64,000 nt of DNA from Henriciella sp. GTDB lineage: Bacteria; Pseudomonadota; Alphaproteobacteria; Caulobacterales; Hyphomonadaceae. Each line of letters starts with the position of its first letter. Positions within the stretch are counted from its first letter, which is position 1. The position numbers and the translations under genes were made by a program. Shown one piece after another: positions 25,829 to 35,105 of the stretch. The stretch spans positions 310,001 to 374,000 of the forward strand of contig NZ_JAPYRE010000002.1 of assembly GCF_029936995.1 (NCBI RefSeq), read 5' to 3'. The notes beneath the pieces are model-generated. The model was not told where the DNA came from and ran no database searches. It saw only the letters and a program-made list of their open reading frames with translations.

Positions 25829-26801
25829 GACTGACCAATCCCCTGAAAATGCTGCGCCTGAGAGTAAAGGCCCGCGCCTGTCTGGCAATGCCCTGGGTGC
25901 TGTCTTCATGGTGCTCTCAGGGGTAGGTTTCACAGTCTATACCGTTCTGGCCAAGGAGCTGTCCCAGGATGTGCATCCGGTTTTCCTGGCGTTCTGGCGG
26001 TCTTTCTTCGCGCTGATCGTCTCTGTTCCGATCATCCTGCGTGTCGGGCTATCGAGCATGAAGACAAAACGCCCCGGCCTGCTTGTCGCACGGTCGCTCT
26101 TCGGCACGCTCGGTTTCACGCTCGCCATGCTGGCAGTGTCGGATTTCTTCACCCTGTCGCTGTCGCAGTTCAACGCGATCAGCTTTTCGCGGTCACTCTT
26201 CGTGACGGTCCTGGCGGCGATCGTGTTGCGCGAGATGGTTGGCCCGCATCGCTGGGGCGCTGTGGCGATCGGCTTTATCGGCGTACTGATCATGGTCGTG
26301 CCGGGCGTCTTCATGTTCTGGGAGCCCGGCGCCAGCGCCGGTTTCCAGCTTGACGGGGGCACGCTGTGTGCGCTTGGCAGCGCCTTTTTCCTGGCGTTTG
26401 CAATCGTGCTTGTGAAGACGCTGAGCGCTGAGCTCTCGGCGGTAGCGCTGCTGACCTATGCCAACATTCTCTCGACCGTACTGCTCCTGCCCTTCGTCTT
26501 CATATTCTGGTCAATGCCGTCGCTGGAGACATGGGGCTGGATCGTATTCATGGCGCTGACGGGATATGTCTCGCAGTATTGCTACATATCAGGCGTCAGC
26601 GTCGGGGATGCCTCCTTCATCTCGCCGCTCGACTATCTGCGCCTGCCGATGGCGACGGTGGCAGATCTTCTGGTTGTCGGTCTCCTGCCGGGTACGAATG
26701 TCTGGATCGGGGCCGGCATCATCATCGTCTCGGCGGTCTACATCACGCTGCGCGACCGCAAGAAACAGGCCCAGCCGGTGACGATCCTGCAGGACCGCTG
26801 A
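25827..26801 (+). CDS. DMT-family (EamA) transporter
   Basis: A 324-residue membrane protein with ten predicted helices in two EamA repeats (first from GNALGAVFMVLSGVGFTVYT, second from LDGGTLCALGSAFFLAFAIV). The family exports amino acids, amines or other small metabolites, or in some cases acts on lipids; the substrate cannot be read. The N-terminal 25 residues are polar. It starts on the same CATG as the divergent 103-residue protein gene. The ribosome site (TTGGGAAAA) is poor and distant. Confidence 0.87.
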   Translation: MTDQSPENAAPESKGPRLSGNALGAVFMVLSGVGFTVYTVLAKELSQDVHPVFLAFWRSFFALIVSVPIILRVGLSSMKTKRPGLLVARSLFGTLGFTLAMLAVSDFFTLSLSQFNAISFSRSLFVTVLAAIVLREMVGPHRWGAVAIGFIGVLIMVVPGVFMFWEPGASAGFQLDGGTLCALGSAFFLAFAIVLVKTLSAELSAVALLTYANILSTVLLLPFVFIFWSMPSLETWGWIVFMALTGYVSQYCYISGVSVGDASFISPLDYLRLPMATVADLLVVGLLPGTNVWIGAGIIIVSAVYITLRDRKKQAQPVTILQDR

Positions 26802-26886
26802 CCTTACGGAAATTCTGCCAGATTCATGCTTGCCCATGTCCGGTCCATATGGTCATTTCCGTATACTCAGGGTGGAGGATAGAATC

Positions 26887-27642
26887 ATGACTGACCGTAA
26901 TCTCGATATTGGCTATGTCTTCACGAAGACATTCAGCATAACAGGCCAACGCCTCAAGGATCTCGTGATCCTTGCCGTGATAATTGTGGGCGTGCCGAGC
27001 CTGGTTCTCGGACTGATCTCATCGCAGATCATGGCTGAGGCCGTTTCAGAAGGGACGATTCCGCAGTTCTCGCTGGGGTTCTGGCTGGTCAGCATCATCG
27101 CGGGCCTGCTTCCCCTGATCCTGCAGGCGGCTGTCGTCCATACGACTGTCGAGACGATGTCGGGGCGTGAGCCTGATTTCAACAGCTCACTCTCGGTGGC
27201 CTTGCGGCTTTTCCTGCCACTGATCGGCCTGTCGATCCTGATGAGTCTCGGTATCTTTATCGGTTTCATGCTGCTGATTGTGCCGGGGCTGATCCTGATC
27301 ACGCTCTGGGCTGTGGCCGTGCCAGCCTTTGTCACGGAAAGAACGGGGATCATTCGTGCATTCGGCCGCAGCATGGAGCTGACAGAGGGGCAGCGCTGGC
27401 GCATTTTCGCGCTGATCGTGATTGCCTGGATCGCAATGTTCATTGTCGGCCTTTTCATCGCGGCCCTTGGGGGCGCGGGCTATCAGGGCATGCCCTCGAG
27501 TTTCTGGGACGTGTTCCTGAACTCGATCGTATCCACGGCGGCAGGCGTGCTGTCCTCGGTGGGCGTTTCCGTGCTCTATGTCCATCTGCGCGACCTCAAG
27601 GAAGGCACGACACTGGAAACCATCGGCGACGTGTTTCGTTGA
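26887..27642 (+). CDS. Multi-pass membrane protein (YciC/UPF0259-like)
   Basis: A 251-residue integral membrane protein with about six hydrophobic helices. After LDIGYVFTKTFSITGQRLKDL it shows the segment VPGLILITLWAVAVPAFV followed by RAFGRSMELTEGQRWRIF, which is shared by YciC-like and glycerophosphodiesterase-membrane-domain-like proteins. Function is unknown. GGAGG nine bases before the ATG at 26887 decides the start. It sits 85 bases after the DMT transporter. Confidence 0.7.
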   Translation: MTDRNLDIGYVFTKTFSITGQRLKDLVILAVIIVGVPSLVLGLISSQIMAEAVSEGTIPQFSLGFWLVSIIAGLLPLILQAAVVHTTVETMSGREPDFNSSLSVALRLFLPLIGLSILMSLGIFIGFMLLIVPGLILITLWAVAVPAFVTERTGIIRAFGRSMELTEGQRWRIFALIVIAWIAMFIVGLFIAALGGAGYQGMPSSFWDVFLNSIVSTAAGVLSSVGVSVLYVHLRDLKEGTTLETIGDVFR

Positions 27643-27750
27643 TAGGACGGGCTGGAGAATAGCTTTCCGGCCCGCCAGGCCGATAATAGCAGGCTCCTTG
27701 GGCGCATCCGGCGTCCTCCGGGGCGGGCGGGCCAGCACGGAGGGCTTCTT

Positions 27751-28767
27751 ATGGGAACTGTTCTTGTCACCGGGGCGACGGGATTTATCGCATCGCACCT
27801 GATCCTGCGCCTCTTGGCGGATGGACATGAGGTCCGTGGGACGGCCAGGTCAGCCGCCAAGGCGGGGCAGCTGAATCGCGTGCTATCTGATTATGCTGGC
27901 CATGACGTCAATATACCGATCATCGAGGCGGACCTTTCCAGCGATGCGGGCTGGCAGGAAGCCGTTAACGGTGTGGACTATGTCCAGCATGTCGCCTCGC
28001 CCTTTCCTGCGACCGTGCCGAAAAGCGCTGACGAACTGATCGTACCCGCACGGGATGGGGCATTGCGCGTACTGAAAGCGTCAAAGCAGGCTGGCGTAAA
28101 ACGGGTCGTGATGACCTCCTCCATGGCGGCAATCGCCTATGGATGGGGGGACTCGCGCCCGGAAGTCCTGACCGAGGAGCATTGGTCCAACCCTGACAAC
28201 CTGAAAGACAATACCGCCTATGCCCGCTCGAAGACGATCGCGGAGCAGGCGGCGTGGGCCTATGTCGAGGAAGAGGGCGAGGGGCTGGAGCTTTCCGTTA
28301 TCAACCCGGTCGCCGTGCTTGGCCCGGCTATGAGTGCGGATGTTTCGTCTTCGCTGGAGCTTATAACCCAGCCCATGGCGCGGAAGTTGCCGGCCTATCC
28401 GAAGCTCAGTTTCGGCGTCATCGATGTGCGCGACGTGGCCGAGGCACATGTCTGCGCCATGACCCTGCCTGAGGCGGCAGGTGAGCGCTTCCTGCTCGGT
28501 GAGCGCATGTTGCAGTTTGAAGAAATCGGCGAAATCCTGCAGCGGGCCTATCCGGACCGCAAGCTGCCCAAGGGAACCCTGCCGAACTGGGTCGTTAAGC
28601 TGGCAGCTTTCTTCAATCCGCCGCTCAAGCAGGTTATTCCGGAGCTTGGCCGGGAGAGGGCTTTCTCAAATGACAAGCTGAAGCGCGTTCTCGGGATCAC
28701 GCCGATCCCGGCTGAAAATGCGATCCGCGAAAGTGCGGCAAGCCTTGTCCGGCTGGGTGTCGTATAG
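27751..28767 (+). CDS. NAD(P)-dependent aldehyde reductase / epimerase (extended SDR, dihydroflavonol-reductase-like)
   Basis: A 338-residue extended SDR. It has VTGATGFIASHL (6-17) for cofactor binding, HVASPF, and the active-site pair in TAYARSKTIAEQAAW (Tyr/Lys). HVASPFP is characteristic of the DFR/cinnamyl-CoA-reductase-like branch, which reduces aldehydes or ketones with NADPH. AGGGCTTCTT precedes the ATG. The physiological substrate is unknown. It converges on the Gly-rich secreted protein gene. Confidence 0.87.
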   Translation: MGTVLVTGATGFIASHLILRLLADGHEVRGTARSAAKAGQLNRVLSDYAGHDVNIPIIEADLSSDAGWQEAVNGVDYVQHVASPFPATVPKSADELIVPARDGALRVLKASKQAGVKRVVMTSSMAAIAYGWGDSRPEVLTEEHWSNPDNLKDNTAYARSKTIAEQAAWAYVEEEGEGLELSVINPVAVLGPAMSADVSSSLELITQPMARKLPAYPKLSFGVIDVRDVAEAHVCAMTLPEAAGERFLLGERMLQFEEIGEILQRAYPDRKLPKGTLPNWVVKLAAFFNPPLKQVIPELGRERAFSNDKLKRVLGITPIPAENAIRESAASLVRLGVV

Positions 28768-28778
28768 CAGCAGGCAGG

Positions 28779-29321
28779 CTAGTGCTTGCCCTTGCCTCCA
28801 CCCTTGCCGCAGCCGCCCCGGCATCCACCGCCCTTGTGACCACCCCTGAAGCTGGCGCTGAAAGCGATGCGGGCCGCTGCTGAGGCGTAGGCACTTGATG
28901 ATGCACTGGCGCTGGCATAGGCGAAACCGCCTCCGCCGCCATAGAATCCACCATCGACGCCGGCCCCGACGCCGCCGCTGAAGCCGGCGATGTCGATCGA
29001 CAGGCCGCGTTCAACGGGTCTCTGATAGACGACGCGCTGAGGTGGCGGGGCAGATGGCGTGCAGCATATGCCCCCGGTGGTGTAACGTTTTACATAGTGC
29101 CGGGTCTTCGACTCATCGACATAACGCCGCGTCGTGGTGTGCTGTGGCGGGCAGTACCAGTCTTCCCCGCCAATCAGTTCACAGTCCGGAGCAGGCGCAT
29201 GGGCTTCAAGCGGCGGCGGACCTTTCTGGACGGGCCGGTCAGGATAACCATCGGCAAAGGCCGGTGTTGCAATCATGGCCATGCCTGCTGCAAGCGCGGC
29301 GAAACTGTAGCGTTTTGACAT
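28779..29321 (-). CDS. Secreted Gly/Ala/Ser-rich, Cys-containing protein
   Basis: A 180-residue protein with a clear signal peptide (ends ATPAFA, residue 24). The mature part has a polar region with two Cys pairs (CEL...YCPP and ICCTP), a Gly-rich stretch (GGVGAGVDGGFYGGGGGF), a silk-like alternation (AYASASASSSAYASAAA), and a Gly/Cys/Lys/His tail (GGGCRGGCGKGGGKGKH). Low complexity suggests a surface or matrix protein; I know no named family. AGGAGG eight bases before the ATG at 29321 fixes the start. A 14-base palindrome lies about 100 bases upstream. Confidence 0.75.
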   Translation of the reverse strand: MSKRYSFAALAAGMAMIATPAFADGYPDRPVQKGPPPLEAHAPAPDCELIGGEDWYCPPQHTTTRRYVDESKTRHYVKRYTTGGICCTPSAPPPQRVVYQRPVERGLSIDIAGFSGGVGAGVDGGFYGGGGGFAYASASASSSAYASAAARIAFSASFRGGHKGGGCRGGCGKGGGKGKH

Positions 29322-29419
29322 GCAATTCGCCTCCTGAGCGAGATTCACGTGTGTCCGGCATGAAAACGAGCAAGCCGGAGGCCAGTCAGCAGTAAACTCC
29401 CATGATACTGTTTATGCAA

Positions 29420-29433
29420 ACAGGTTAACCTGT
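29420..29433. promoter_or_regulatory. Perfect 14-base palindrome ACAGGTTAACCTGT
   Basis: A perfect dyad, 99 bases upstream of the Gly-rich secreted protein ATG and 54 bases after the sdhAF4 stop. It is a plausible operator for a dimeric regulator; the regulator is unknown. Confidence 0.5.
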
Positions 29434-29486
29434 GAGGCGAGCCGGCTTCCCGTGTCAGGCGCATGAAGGTGGCAAGCAAAGCCTGT

Positions 29487-29672
29487 TCAGAAGTCGTAGG
29501 CGATGCCCTTGCGTTCCCAGTCGCCATAACGGGTCGGCTCGATCTTACGCGGGCCGCCATTTTCCTTTTCGCGCTGGGCTTCCAGCTCTGCCTCGCGGGT
29601 CTGTTGGGCTTCACGCCGGGCGGCGGCTTCGGCCAGGGCACGTTCAGCTTCGGGAGAAAGGGATTTGCTCAT
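29487..29672 (-). CDS. Succinate dehydrogenase assembly factor 4-like (DUF1674)
   Basis: A 61-residue protein. The first 40 residues are a charged Ala/Glu/Arg-rich helix; the end GGPRKIEPTRYGDWERKGIAYDF-like block (last 23 residues, key residues P-T-R-Y-G-D-W-E) is the DUF1674/SDHAF4 signature. In eukaryotes SDHAF4 aids loading of flavinylated SdhA into complex II. A much longer open frame runs upstream antisense to htpX and is not real; the ATG at 29672 begins the conserved family. Confidence 0.87.
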   Translation of the reverse strand: MSKSLSPEAERALAEAAARREAQQTREAELEAQREKENGGPRKIEPTRYGDWERKGIAYDF

Positions 29673-29710
29673 GACATTTCTTTCATTCGCAGCAGGCATG
29701 CTTCCCACAT

Positions 29711-29720
29711 GCGTTAACGC
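29711..29720. promoter_or_regulatory. Palindrome GCGTTAACGC between sdhAF4 and htpX
   Basis: A ten-base perfect dyad in the 114-base divergent gap. It stands next to an AT-rich CATATATT stretch that could be a promoter core. The evidence is the symmetry only. Confidence 0.3.
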
Positions 29721-29786
29721 TTTCCATATATTCCACTGACAGACATTTAAAAGAAGCCTCTGTTGATCAAGGAGTGGATCTTTTTC

Positions 29787-30701
29787 GTGGGTACACTGAA
29801 AACATTTATTCTGCTTGCCGTCCTGACAGCACTGTTCATGGGTGTCGGTTATCTCATCGGTGGAGCGGTCGGCATGGCCATCGCCTTTGCTGTCGCGCTT
29901 GTAATGAACGTGTATTCCTGGTGGAACGCTGACAAGATTGTCCTGCGGATGCAGGGGGCGCGTGAAGTCACCCCGGACGAGCGGTCGCCGATGATCCAGA
30001 CCTTTGCGAACGATACGCGGGCCCTGGCGGAACATGCAGGCATGCCGCAGCCTAAAATCTATGTGATAGATACCCCGCAGCCGAACGCCTTCGCGACGGG
30101 CCGTGACCCGAATAATGCGGCCGTCTGCGCGACGATGGGGCTTCTCAATACACTGACCCGGGAAGAAGTTGCCGGCGTCATGGCGCATGAGCTGGCGCAC
30201 GTGCAACATCGTGACACGCTCACCATGACGGTGACGGCGACGATTGCCGGTGCGATCGGCATGCTGTCCAGCTTTGCGCTTTTCTTCGGCAATCGCGAGC
30301 GCGGCGGGATTGTCAGCTCGATTGCGATCATGATCTTCGCGCCGATGGCTGCTGGTCTGGTCCAGATGGCGATAAGCCGTTCGCGGGAGTATGAGGCCGA
30401 TCGGCTGGGCGCTGAAATCTGCGGAAACCCGCACTGGCTCGCTTCGGCACTGGAAAAGATCGACCGCGGGGCCAAGGCGACGCTGAACCAGAAAGCCGAA
30501 GACAACCCGGCTATGGCGCATATGTACATCATGAACCCGCTGGCTGGACGCAAGGGCGACAGCCTGTTCTCGACTCACCCCGCAACCGCCAACCGTGTCG
30601 AGGCGCTGCGCAAGCTGGCGGCGGAGATGAATATTGCGCCCTCCGGTGAAGCCGCCGAGACAGCTTCCGTGGAAGCCGAGGCGAGTGGGCCCTGGGGATG
30701 A
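29787..30701 (+). CDS. htpX: Membrane zinc metalloprotease HtpX
   Basis: A 304-residue M48B protease. Two N-terminal and two central membrane segments flank the active site: HELAH at about residues 134-138 and the distal Glu in [10 protein letters not shown]. HtpX degrades misfolded inner-membrane proteins. The GTG at 29787 begins [25 protein letters not shown], which aligns with the usual HtpX N-terminus; AAGGAG is 12 bases upstream. A TTG at 29763 is an alternative. The stop overlaps the rsmB start (ATGA), so the two genes are coupled. Confidence 0.93.
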   Translation: MGTLKTFILLAVLTALFMGVGYLIGGAVGMAIAFAVALVMNVYSWWNADKIVLRMQGAREVTPDERSPMIQTFANDTRALAEHAGMPQPKIYVIDTPQPNAFATGRDPNNAAVCATMGLLNTLTREEVAGVMAHELAHVQHRDTLTMTVTATIAGAIGMLSSFALFFGNRERGGIVSSIAIMIFAPMAAGLVQMAISRSREYEADRLGAEICGNPHWLASALEKIDRGAKATLNQKAEDNPAMAHMYIMNPLAGRKGDSLFSTHPATANRVEALRKLAAEMNIAPSGEAAETASVEAEASGPWG

Positions 30702-31984
30702 GTGGAGCCAGGGCAAGGCAGGCAGCAGCAGACCTCCTGATCGAAACGCTGGATAATCGCCGCACGCTTGATGAGGCGATGACGGCCTCGGAAGTTTTCG
30801 GCAAACTACAGGGGCCTGACCGGGCATTCGCCAGGGCCATGGCAAGTGCAGCGCTTCGCCAGCTCGGCCGGATCGACAAGGGGCTTGCGCCTTTCCTTTC
30901 GCGGTCTCTGGATACAGCCACCCCGCCTGCCCGGGCTTTGCTGCGAATCGGTGCGGCGCAGGCCTGGCTCATGGAAACTCCGGCACATGCGGTTGTCAGC
31001 GAAACTGTCGATGCCGCCAAGAACTGGGCACGCGCGCGTAGTGCATCAGGATTTCTCAATGCGGTCCTGCGCAAGGCTGTGCGCGACCGCAGCCATTTCG
31101 ATGCGGCGCCGGTAACAGCCATATGGCCGGACTGGCTGACAGTGGAAATGATGACCAGTCTTGGCATTGAGGGGGCGAACGCACTGGCGACGGCCCAGCT
31201 TGAAGAACCGGACCTGCATCTCACGCCGAAGGACCCGGCTCAGTTGCAGGCGCTGGCTAGAGCCCTGTCGGGTGAGGTCATCGCAGACACAAGTGTGCGT
31301 GTGCCGACGGGTGATGTCTCCCGGTTGGAAGGCTATGACAATGGTGACTGGTGGGTGCAGGATGCGGCGGCAGCCCTGCCTGTACGCCTGCTTGGTGCCA
31401 GAGCGGGCGAAACGGCTTTCGATCTCTGTGCCGCGCCGGGTGGAAAGACCATGCAACTGGCCGCAGCCGGTGCAGATGTCGTCGCCATCGACCGCTCGCC
31501 CGTGCGGCTGGAGCGTGTGCGCGACAACCTCGGCCGGACCGGGCTTGCCGCTCGCGTGGAAGTCATCAAGGCCAAGCTGGAGGACTGGACGCCACCAGAA
31601 CTGGCCGACCGGGTCCTGCTGGATGCGCCCTGTTCAGCACTGGGTACATTGCGTCGCCATCCGGAAGGGGCATGGATCAAGAGCCCGGCGGACATTGCCC
31701 GCTTTCCTGATGTTCAGGTGCGTCTGTTGAGAGCTGCTGCCGGAATGCTGAAACCGGGAGGGCGGCTTGTCTACTGCGTCTGCACGCCGCTGAAGCGGGA
31801 AGGGGCCGATGTGGTGGACCGCGTAGTGTCCGAGGGCTTGCTTGAGCGTGTTGCAATAACCCCCGATGAGGCTGGAACGTTTGCCAACGGCCTCACGGAT
31901 GAGGGGGACCTTGTCACCTTGCCGGACAGTCATCATGGCCATGATATCTTCCATGTTTCTCGCCTTGCACGTAAAACGGGCTGA
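30698..31984 (+). CDS. rsmB: 16S rRNA (cytosine-C5)-methyltransferase RsmB
   Basis: A 428-residue RsmB (Sun/Fmu). An N-terminal NusB-like helical domain (first 140 residues; [21 protein letters not shown]) is joined to a SAM-dependent RNA methyltransferase domain with [29 protein letters not shown] (motif IV Cys) and [15 protein letters not shown] (catalytic Cys). It methylates C967 of 16S rRNA in E. coli numbering. It starts inside the htpX stop. Confidence 0.95.
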   Translation: MSGARARQAAADLLIETLDNRRTLDEAMTASEVFGKLQGPDRAFARAMASAALRQLGRIDKGLAPFLSRSLDTATPPARALLRIGAAQAWLMETPAHAVVSETVDAAKNWARARSASGFLNAVLRKAVRDRSHFDAAPVTAIWPDWLTVEMMTSLGIEGANALATAQLEEPDLHLTPKDPAQLQALARALSGEVIADTSVRVPTGDVSRLEGYDNGDWWVQDAAAALPVRLLGARAGETAFDLCAAPGGKTMQLAAAGADVVAIDRSPVRLERVRDNLGRTGLAARVEVIKAKLEDWTPPELADRVLLDAPCSALGTLRRHPEGAWIKSPADIARFPDVQVRLLRAAAGMLKPGGRLVYCVCTPLKREGADVVDRVVSEGLLERVAITPDEAGTFANGLTDEGDLVTLPDSHHGHDIFHVSRLARKTG

Positions 31985-32093
31985 CGTTCAGGGTCGATCG
32001 GAATAGTCGCCTTAAATTCGCCGCCACAGGTTCATATCCGGTTCAGTCGAGGATGCGGATAATCCAGGCGTCCAATGTGCAAAGGAGCACCCA

Positions 32094-32591
32094 ATGACGA
32101 CCGAAACAGCAACCGTGAAGACGCCGAGCAGGATGATGGCCGGCGCATTTGCCGCCCTTACGCTGGTGCTTGCGGGCTGTGCCAGTGGCTATGGGGCCAA
32201 TACCGTAAGTTCCACGGGCGTCGGTTATGCCTCGACTGTCCGTGAAGGAACGGTCACGGCTGTCCGTGAAGTTACAATCCGTCCTGACCAGTCCATTCTT
32301 GGTGTTGCAACCGGGGCCGTACTGGGCGGACTTGCCGGGTCTGAGCTTGGTGGTGGCGACAAGGCCCAGACGGCAGGTGCCGTAGGGGGTGCCGTACTGG
32401 GCGGGCTTGCCGGTAACGAGCTTGGAAAGGGCGCGAACACCCGCCGGGGCTTTGCCTACACGATCCGCTTCGACAGTGGCGATGTGAAGGAAATCGTTCA
32501 GGGCGCGGATATCTATATCCAGCCGGGCAGCCGCGTGAACGTAACCTTCGGCCAGAACCGTGTAACGGTCTCTCCAGCCGGATATTACTAG
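32094..32591 (+). CDS. Glycine-zipper 2TM outer-membrane lipoprotein (SlyB/Pcp-like)
   Basis: A 165-residue lipoprotein with lipobox LAGC (Cys29). Two Gly-zipper repeats (ILGVATGAVLGGLAGSELGG and AGAVGGAVLGGLAGNELGKG) form the 2TM domain, followed by a small beta-rich end (FAYTIRFDSGDVKEIVQGADIYI). SlyB-like proteins stabilise the outer membrane under stress. AAAGGAG seven bases before the ATG is a strong ribosome site. A hairpin terminator follows. Confidence 0.88.
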   Translation: MTTETATVKTPSRMMAGAFAALTLVLAGCASGYGANTVSSTGVGYASTVREGTVTAVREVTIRPDQSILGVATGAVLGGLAGSELGGGDKAQTAGAVGGAVLGGLAGNELGKGANTRRGFAYTIRFDSGDVKEIVQGADIYIQPGSRVNVTFGQNRVTVSPAGYY

Positions 32592-32634
32592 GCTTTAACC
32601 AGACAAAGTGTTGCAGTTGAAAGACACTGCGTCT

Positions 32635-32663
32635 ACCGCCGTCAGCCTTGTGCTGGCGGCGGT
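32635..32663 (+). terminator. Rho-independent terminator after the glycine-zipper lipoprotein
   Basis: ACCGCCGTCAGC / GCTGGCGGCGGT, twelve pairs with one wobble, loop CTTGT, then TTGGTTC. The U-run is interrupted by GG, so efficiency may be moderate. It ends 20 bases before rpe. Confidence 0.65.
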
Positions 32664-32682
32664 TTGGTTCTAGGCGATAGAC

Positions 32683-33348
32683 ATGCGTGATGTCCTGATT
32701 TCCCCTTCGATTCTATCAGCTGATTTTGCCAGGCTTGGCGACGAAATCCGTGCGATTGATGCAGCTGGCGCGGATATGATCCATGTCGATGTCATGGATG
32801 GCCACTTCGTACCCAACCTGACTTTCGGTGCGCCTGTCGTTGAAAAGTTGCGTCCGCACTCGGACAAACCGTTTGATGTGCACCTGATGATTGCCCCGGT
32901 GGACCCTTTCATCGACGCTTTCGCAAAGGCCGGGGCCGACATCCTGACGGTTCACCCGGAAGCCGGTCCGCATATTCACCGGACCTTGCAGGCAATCAGG
33001 GCTGCGGGCATGAAGCCAGGCGTGGCGATCAATCCCGGTACACCGGCGGAAATCGTCGATCCGATTATCGACGATATCGACATGATCCTCGTCATGTCGG
33101 TCAATCCAGGGTTTGGGGGACAAAGTTTTATTGACAGTCAGCTGAGAAAGATCGAATCCTTTCGCCGCAAGATTGATAAAACGGGACGCGATATTATTCT
33201 TGAGGTTGATGGTGGTCTCAACCCTGAAACAGCGCCAAAGGCAATCGATGCCGGTGTGAGCGCAATTGTTGCAGGGTCTGCTGTCTTCAAAGGGGGCGCG
33301 GAGCACTATGCCGGGAATATCAAGGCCCTGCGCGGTGCGGTGAAGTAA
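32683..33348 (+). CDS. rpe: Ribulose-phosphate 3-epimerase
   Basis: A 221-residue TIM-barrel epimerase linking ribulose-5-P and xylulose-5-P in the pentose phosphate pathway. Conserved metal and catalytic residues are in SPSILSADFARL, MIHVDVMDGHFVPNLTFG, VHLMI, VNPGFGGQ and EVDGGLN. Length is typical. It is followed closely by the heparinase-like gene, part of the rsmB-rpe-heparinase-purH order seen in alphaproteobacteria. Confidence 0.97.
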   Translation: MRDVLISPSILSADFARLGDEIRAIDAAGADMIHVDVMDGHFVPNLTFGAPVVEKLRPHSDKPFDVHLMIAPVDPFIDAFAKAGADILTVHPEAGPHIHRTLQAIRAAGMKPGVAINPGTPAEIVDPIIDDIDMILVMSVNPGFGGQSFIDSQLRKIESFRRKIDKTGRDIILEVDGGLNPETAPKAIDAGVSAIVAGSAVFKGGAEHYAGNIKALRGAVK

Positions 33349-33377
33349 CAAGCTGAACAGGACGACCGGACGAGTTG

Positions 33378-35105
33378 ATGTCAGCAGAGTTTGCAAATTC
33401 TGGATTTTTACCGAAGCGTACATCGGATGAGGATGCCGAACTCTGGGCACGTCTGACCGGGCGTGCCGGACAGGAGGTCACGGCAAGCCCGATCCACCGT
33501 CTGAAGATTGCGGGCTCTGCGCCTGAAGGCTTCGTCATGTATCCCGAAGCCGTGGCGCCGGCTGACGAGTTGCGCGGGGAAAGCCTGATGCGCGATATCT
33601 GGCGCATCGGCATGTCCAAGATGGAGCTGGCAGCCGGGCATTCGCCCTGGTCAAAGCCGCTGCCCTCACGGCACTATGCAGACCGTTTGCACCGGTTTGA
33701 CTGGCTGGGAGACCTGTTCACGCAAGGACCGGCCGGTGCAGACAGAGCACGGTTCCTGGTTGATGACTGGATCGACAATTATGGCCGCTTCAACGGATTT
33801 GCGTGGCGTGCAGGGTGTGCAGCCGATCGCATCTGGAACTGGATGCTTTGCGGGCCCGGCCTGTTCGAACATGGCGACAATGGTGCTGTCACCCAGCGCC
33901 TGGAGGTGCTTGCTCGCCAGATCCGGCATGTCGAAACGCTTCAGGATGACTGCCGGGATCCGGCGGCGCGCTGGCGAATTGCCGTCGTCCTGACAGCCTG
34001 TGCGCTGTGTCTCAAGCGGGGCAAGGGGCTGGACAATGCGCTGGACAAGCTGGAGCAGGAGTGCATTGCGCAGATACTGCCCGATGGCGGGCATGCCAGC
34101 CGCTCGCCTGCGCGCGGGCTGCGAAGCCTTCTGGATCTCTGCGTCATCAAGCGGCTGATCGAGAAATATGAGCGTGCCGTCCCACCCTTCCTGGTGACAT
34201 GGATCGAGCGACTTGGCGGCATGGTTGCGTTTTTCCGGGCTGGTGACGGTGCTCTGCCGCCTTTCAATGATGGAGAAGAGAGCCTGTCACAGGCCGTTGA
34301 GGCGGCACTGGGGCGCCTGCGCATGCGGCCAAGGCGGTTTACCGTGGCGCCCAAGTCAGGCTTCCACAAGCTGCACAAGGAAGACACCTGTCTCTTCCTC
34401 GATGCGGGCAGCGCACCTGAAGAACCTTTCGGGGACAGCGCTCATGCCGGCGCGCTCGGCTTCGAGCTCTATGATGCAGATGCCCGGATCGTTACATCCT
34501 GTGGCTACAGTCCCGAGGTTGATATAGACTGGCAGGCTGCTGTGCGCCGCACGGTCGCGCATTCCACGCTCATGATTTCGGATGAGGATTCGGCGCGGTT
34601 CCTGCACAATGAGGAAACGGGCCTGATGTTTCCTGAAGGACCGGAAGGGATCGCCGCCAAGCGGCTGGAAGAAGCCGATGAAATCTGGCTCGATGCCCAG
34701 CATGCCGGCTACAAGGAGCGTTTTGGCCTGCTGCACCGCAGGCGGCTGTTCATGGCCGGGGACGGACGGCGTCTCACGGGAGAGGATTCGCTTGCCCGGC
34801 CGGTATCGCAAGGTGAAGCCAGGGACCAGCGGACAATTCCGTTTTCAATCCGTTTCCACCTGCACCCGACTGTAAAGGCCCATACTTCCGAAGCCACGAT
34901 CAGGCTGAAAACCGAGAACGGGTCCGTCTGGCGGTTCAAGACGAGCCATGAGGGCGCACGGCTGGAACCCACCATCTATCTCGGGCGTGGCATCGTCGAG
35001 CAGAGTTTGCAGATTGTCCTTGCCGGGCGTGCCCAGGCCGATAGCGACGGCTCTCGACCGCCGAACGCCGTCCGGTGGGCCTTTCTGAAGGATGAGGCAG
35101 CGTGA
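33378..35105 (+). CDS. Heparinase II/III family protein
   Basis: A 575-residue protein with the two-part layout of heparinase II/III-like polysaccharide lyases: an N-terminal alpha/alpha toroid (first 330 residues; WIDNYGRFNGFAWRAGCAADRIWNW) and a C-terminal beta-sandwich with GALGFELYDADARIVTSCGY and RRTVAHSTLMIS. It has no signal peptide that I can see, unlike secreted lyases, so it may act inside on glycan intermediates. The ATG at 33378 directly follows an in-frame TTG. It overlaps the next gene by four bases (GTGA). Confidence 0.83.
   Translation: MSAEFANSGFLPKRTSDEDAELWARLTGRAGQEVTASPIHRLKIAGSAPEGFVMYPEAVAPADELRGESLMRDIWRIGMSKMELAAGHSPWSKPLPSRHYADRLHRFDWLGDLFTQGPAGADRARFLVDDWIDNYGRFNGFAWRAGCAADRIWNWMLCGPGLFEHGDNGAVTQRLEVLARQIRHVETLQDDCRDPAARWRIAVVLTACALCLKRGKGLDNALDKLEQECIAQILPDGGHASRSPARGLRSLLDLCVIKRLIEKYERAVPPFLVTWIERLGGMVAFFRAGDGALPPFNDGEESLSQAVEAALGRLRMRPRRFTVAPKSGFHKLHKEDTCLFLDAGSAPEEPFGDSAHAGALGFELYDADARIVTSCGYSPEVDIDWQAAVRRTVAHSTLMISDEDSARFLHNEETGLMFPEGPEGIAAKRLEEADEIWLDAQHAGYKERFGLLHRRRLFMAGDGRRLTGEDSLARPVSQGEARDQRTIPFSIRFHLHPTVKAHTSEATIRLKTENGSVWRFKTSHEGARLEPTIYLGRGIVEQSLQIVLAGRAQADSDGSRPPNAVRWAFLKDEAA

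Noticed and set aside
29673..30845. Long minus-strand frame in phase with the sdhAF4-like gene
   Set aside because: It is antisense to htpX and the start of rsmB, whose sequences are clearly coding on the plus strand. Only the last 61 codons match a family (DUF1674).
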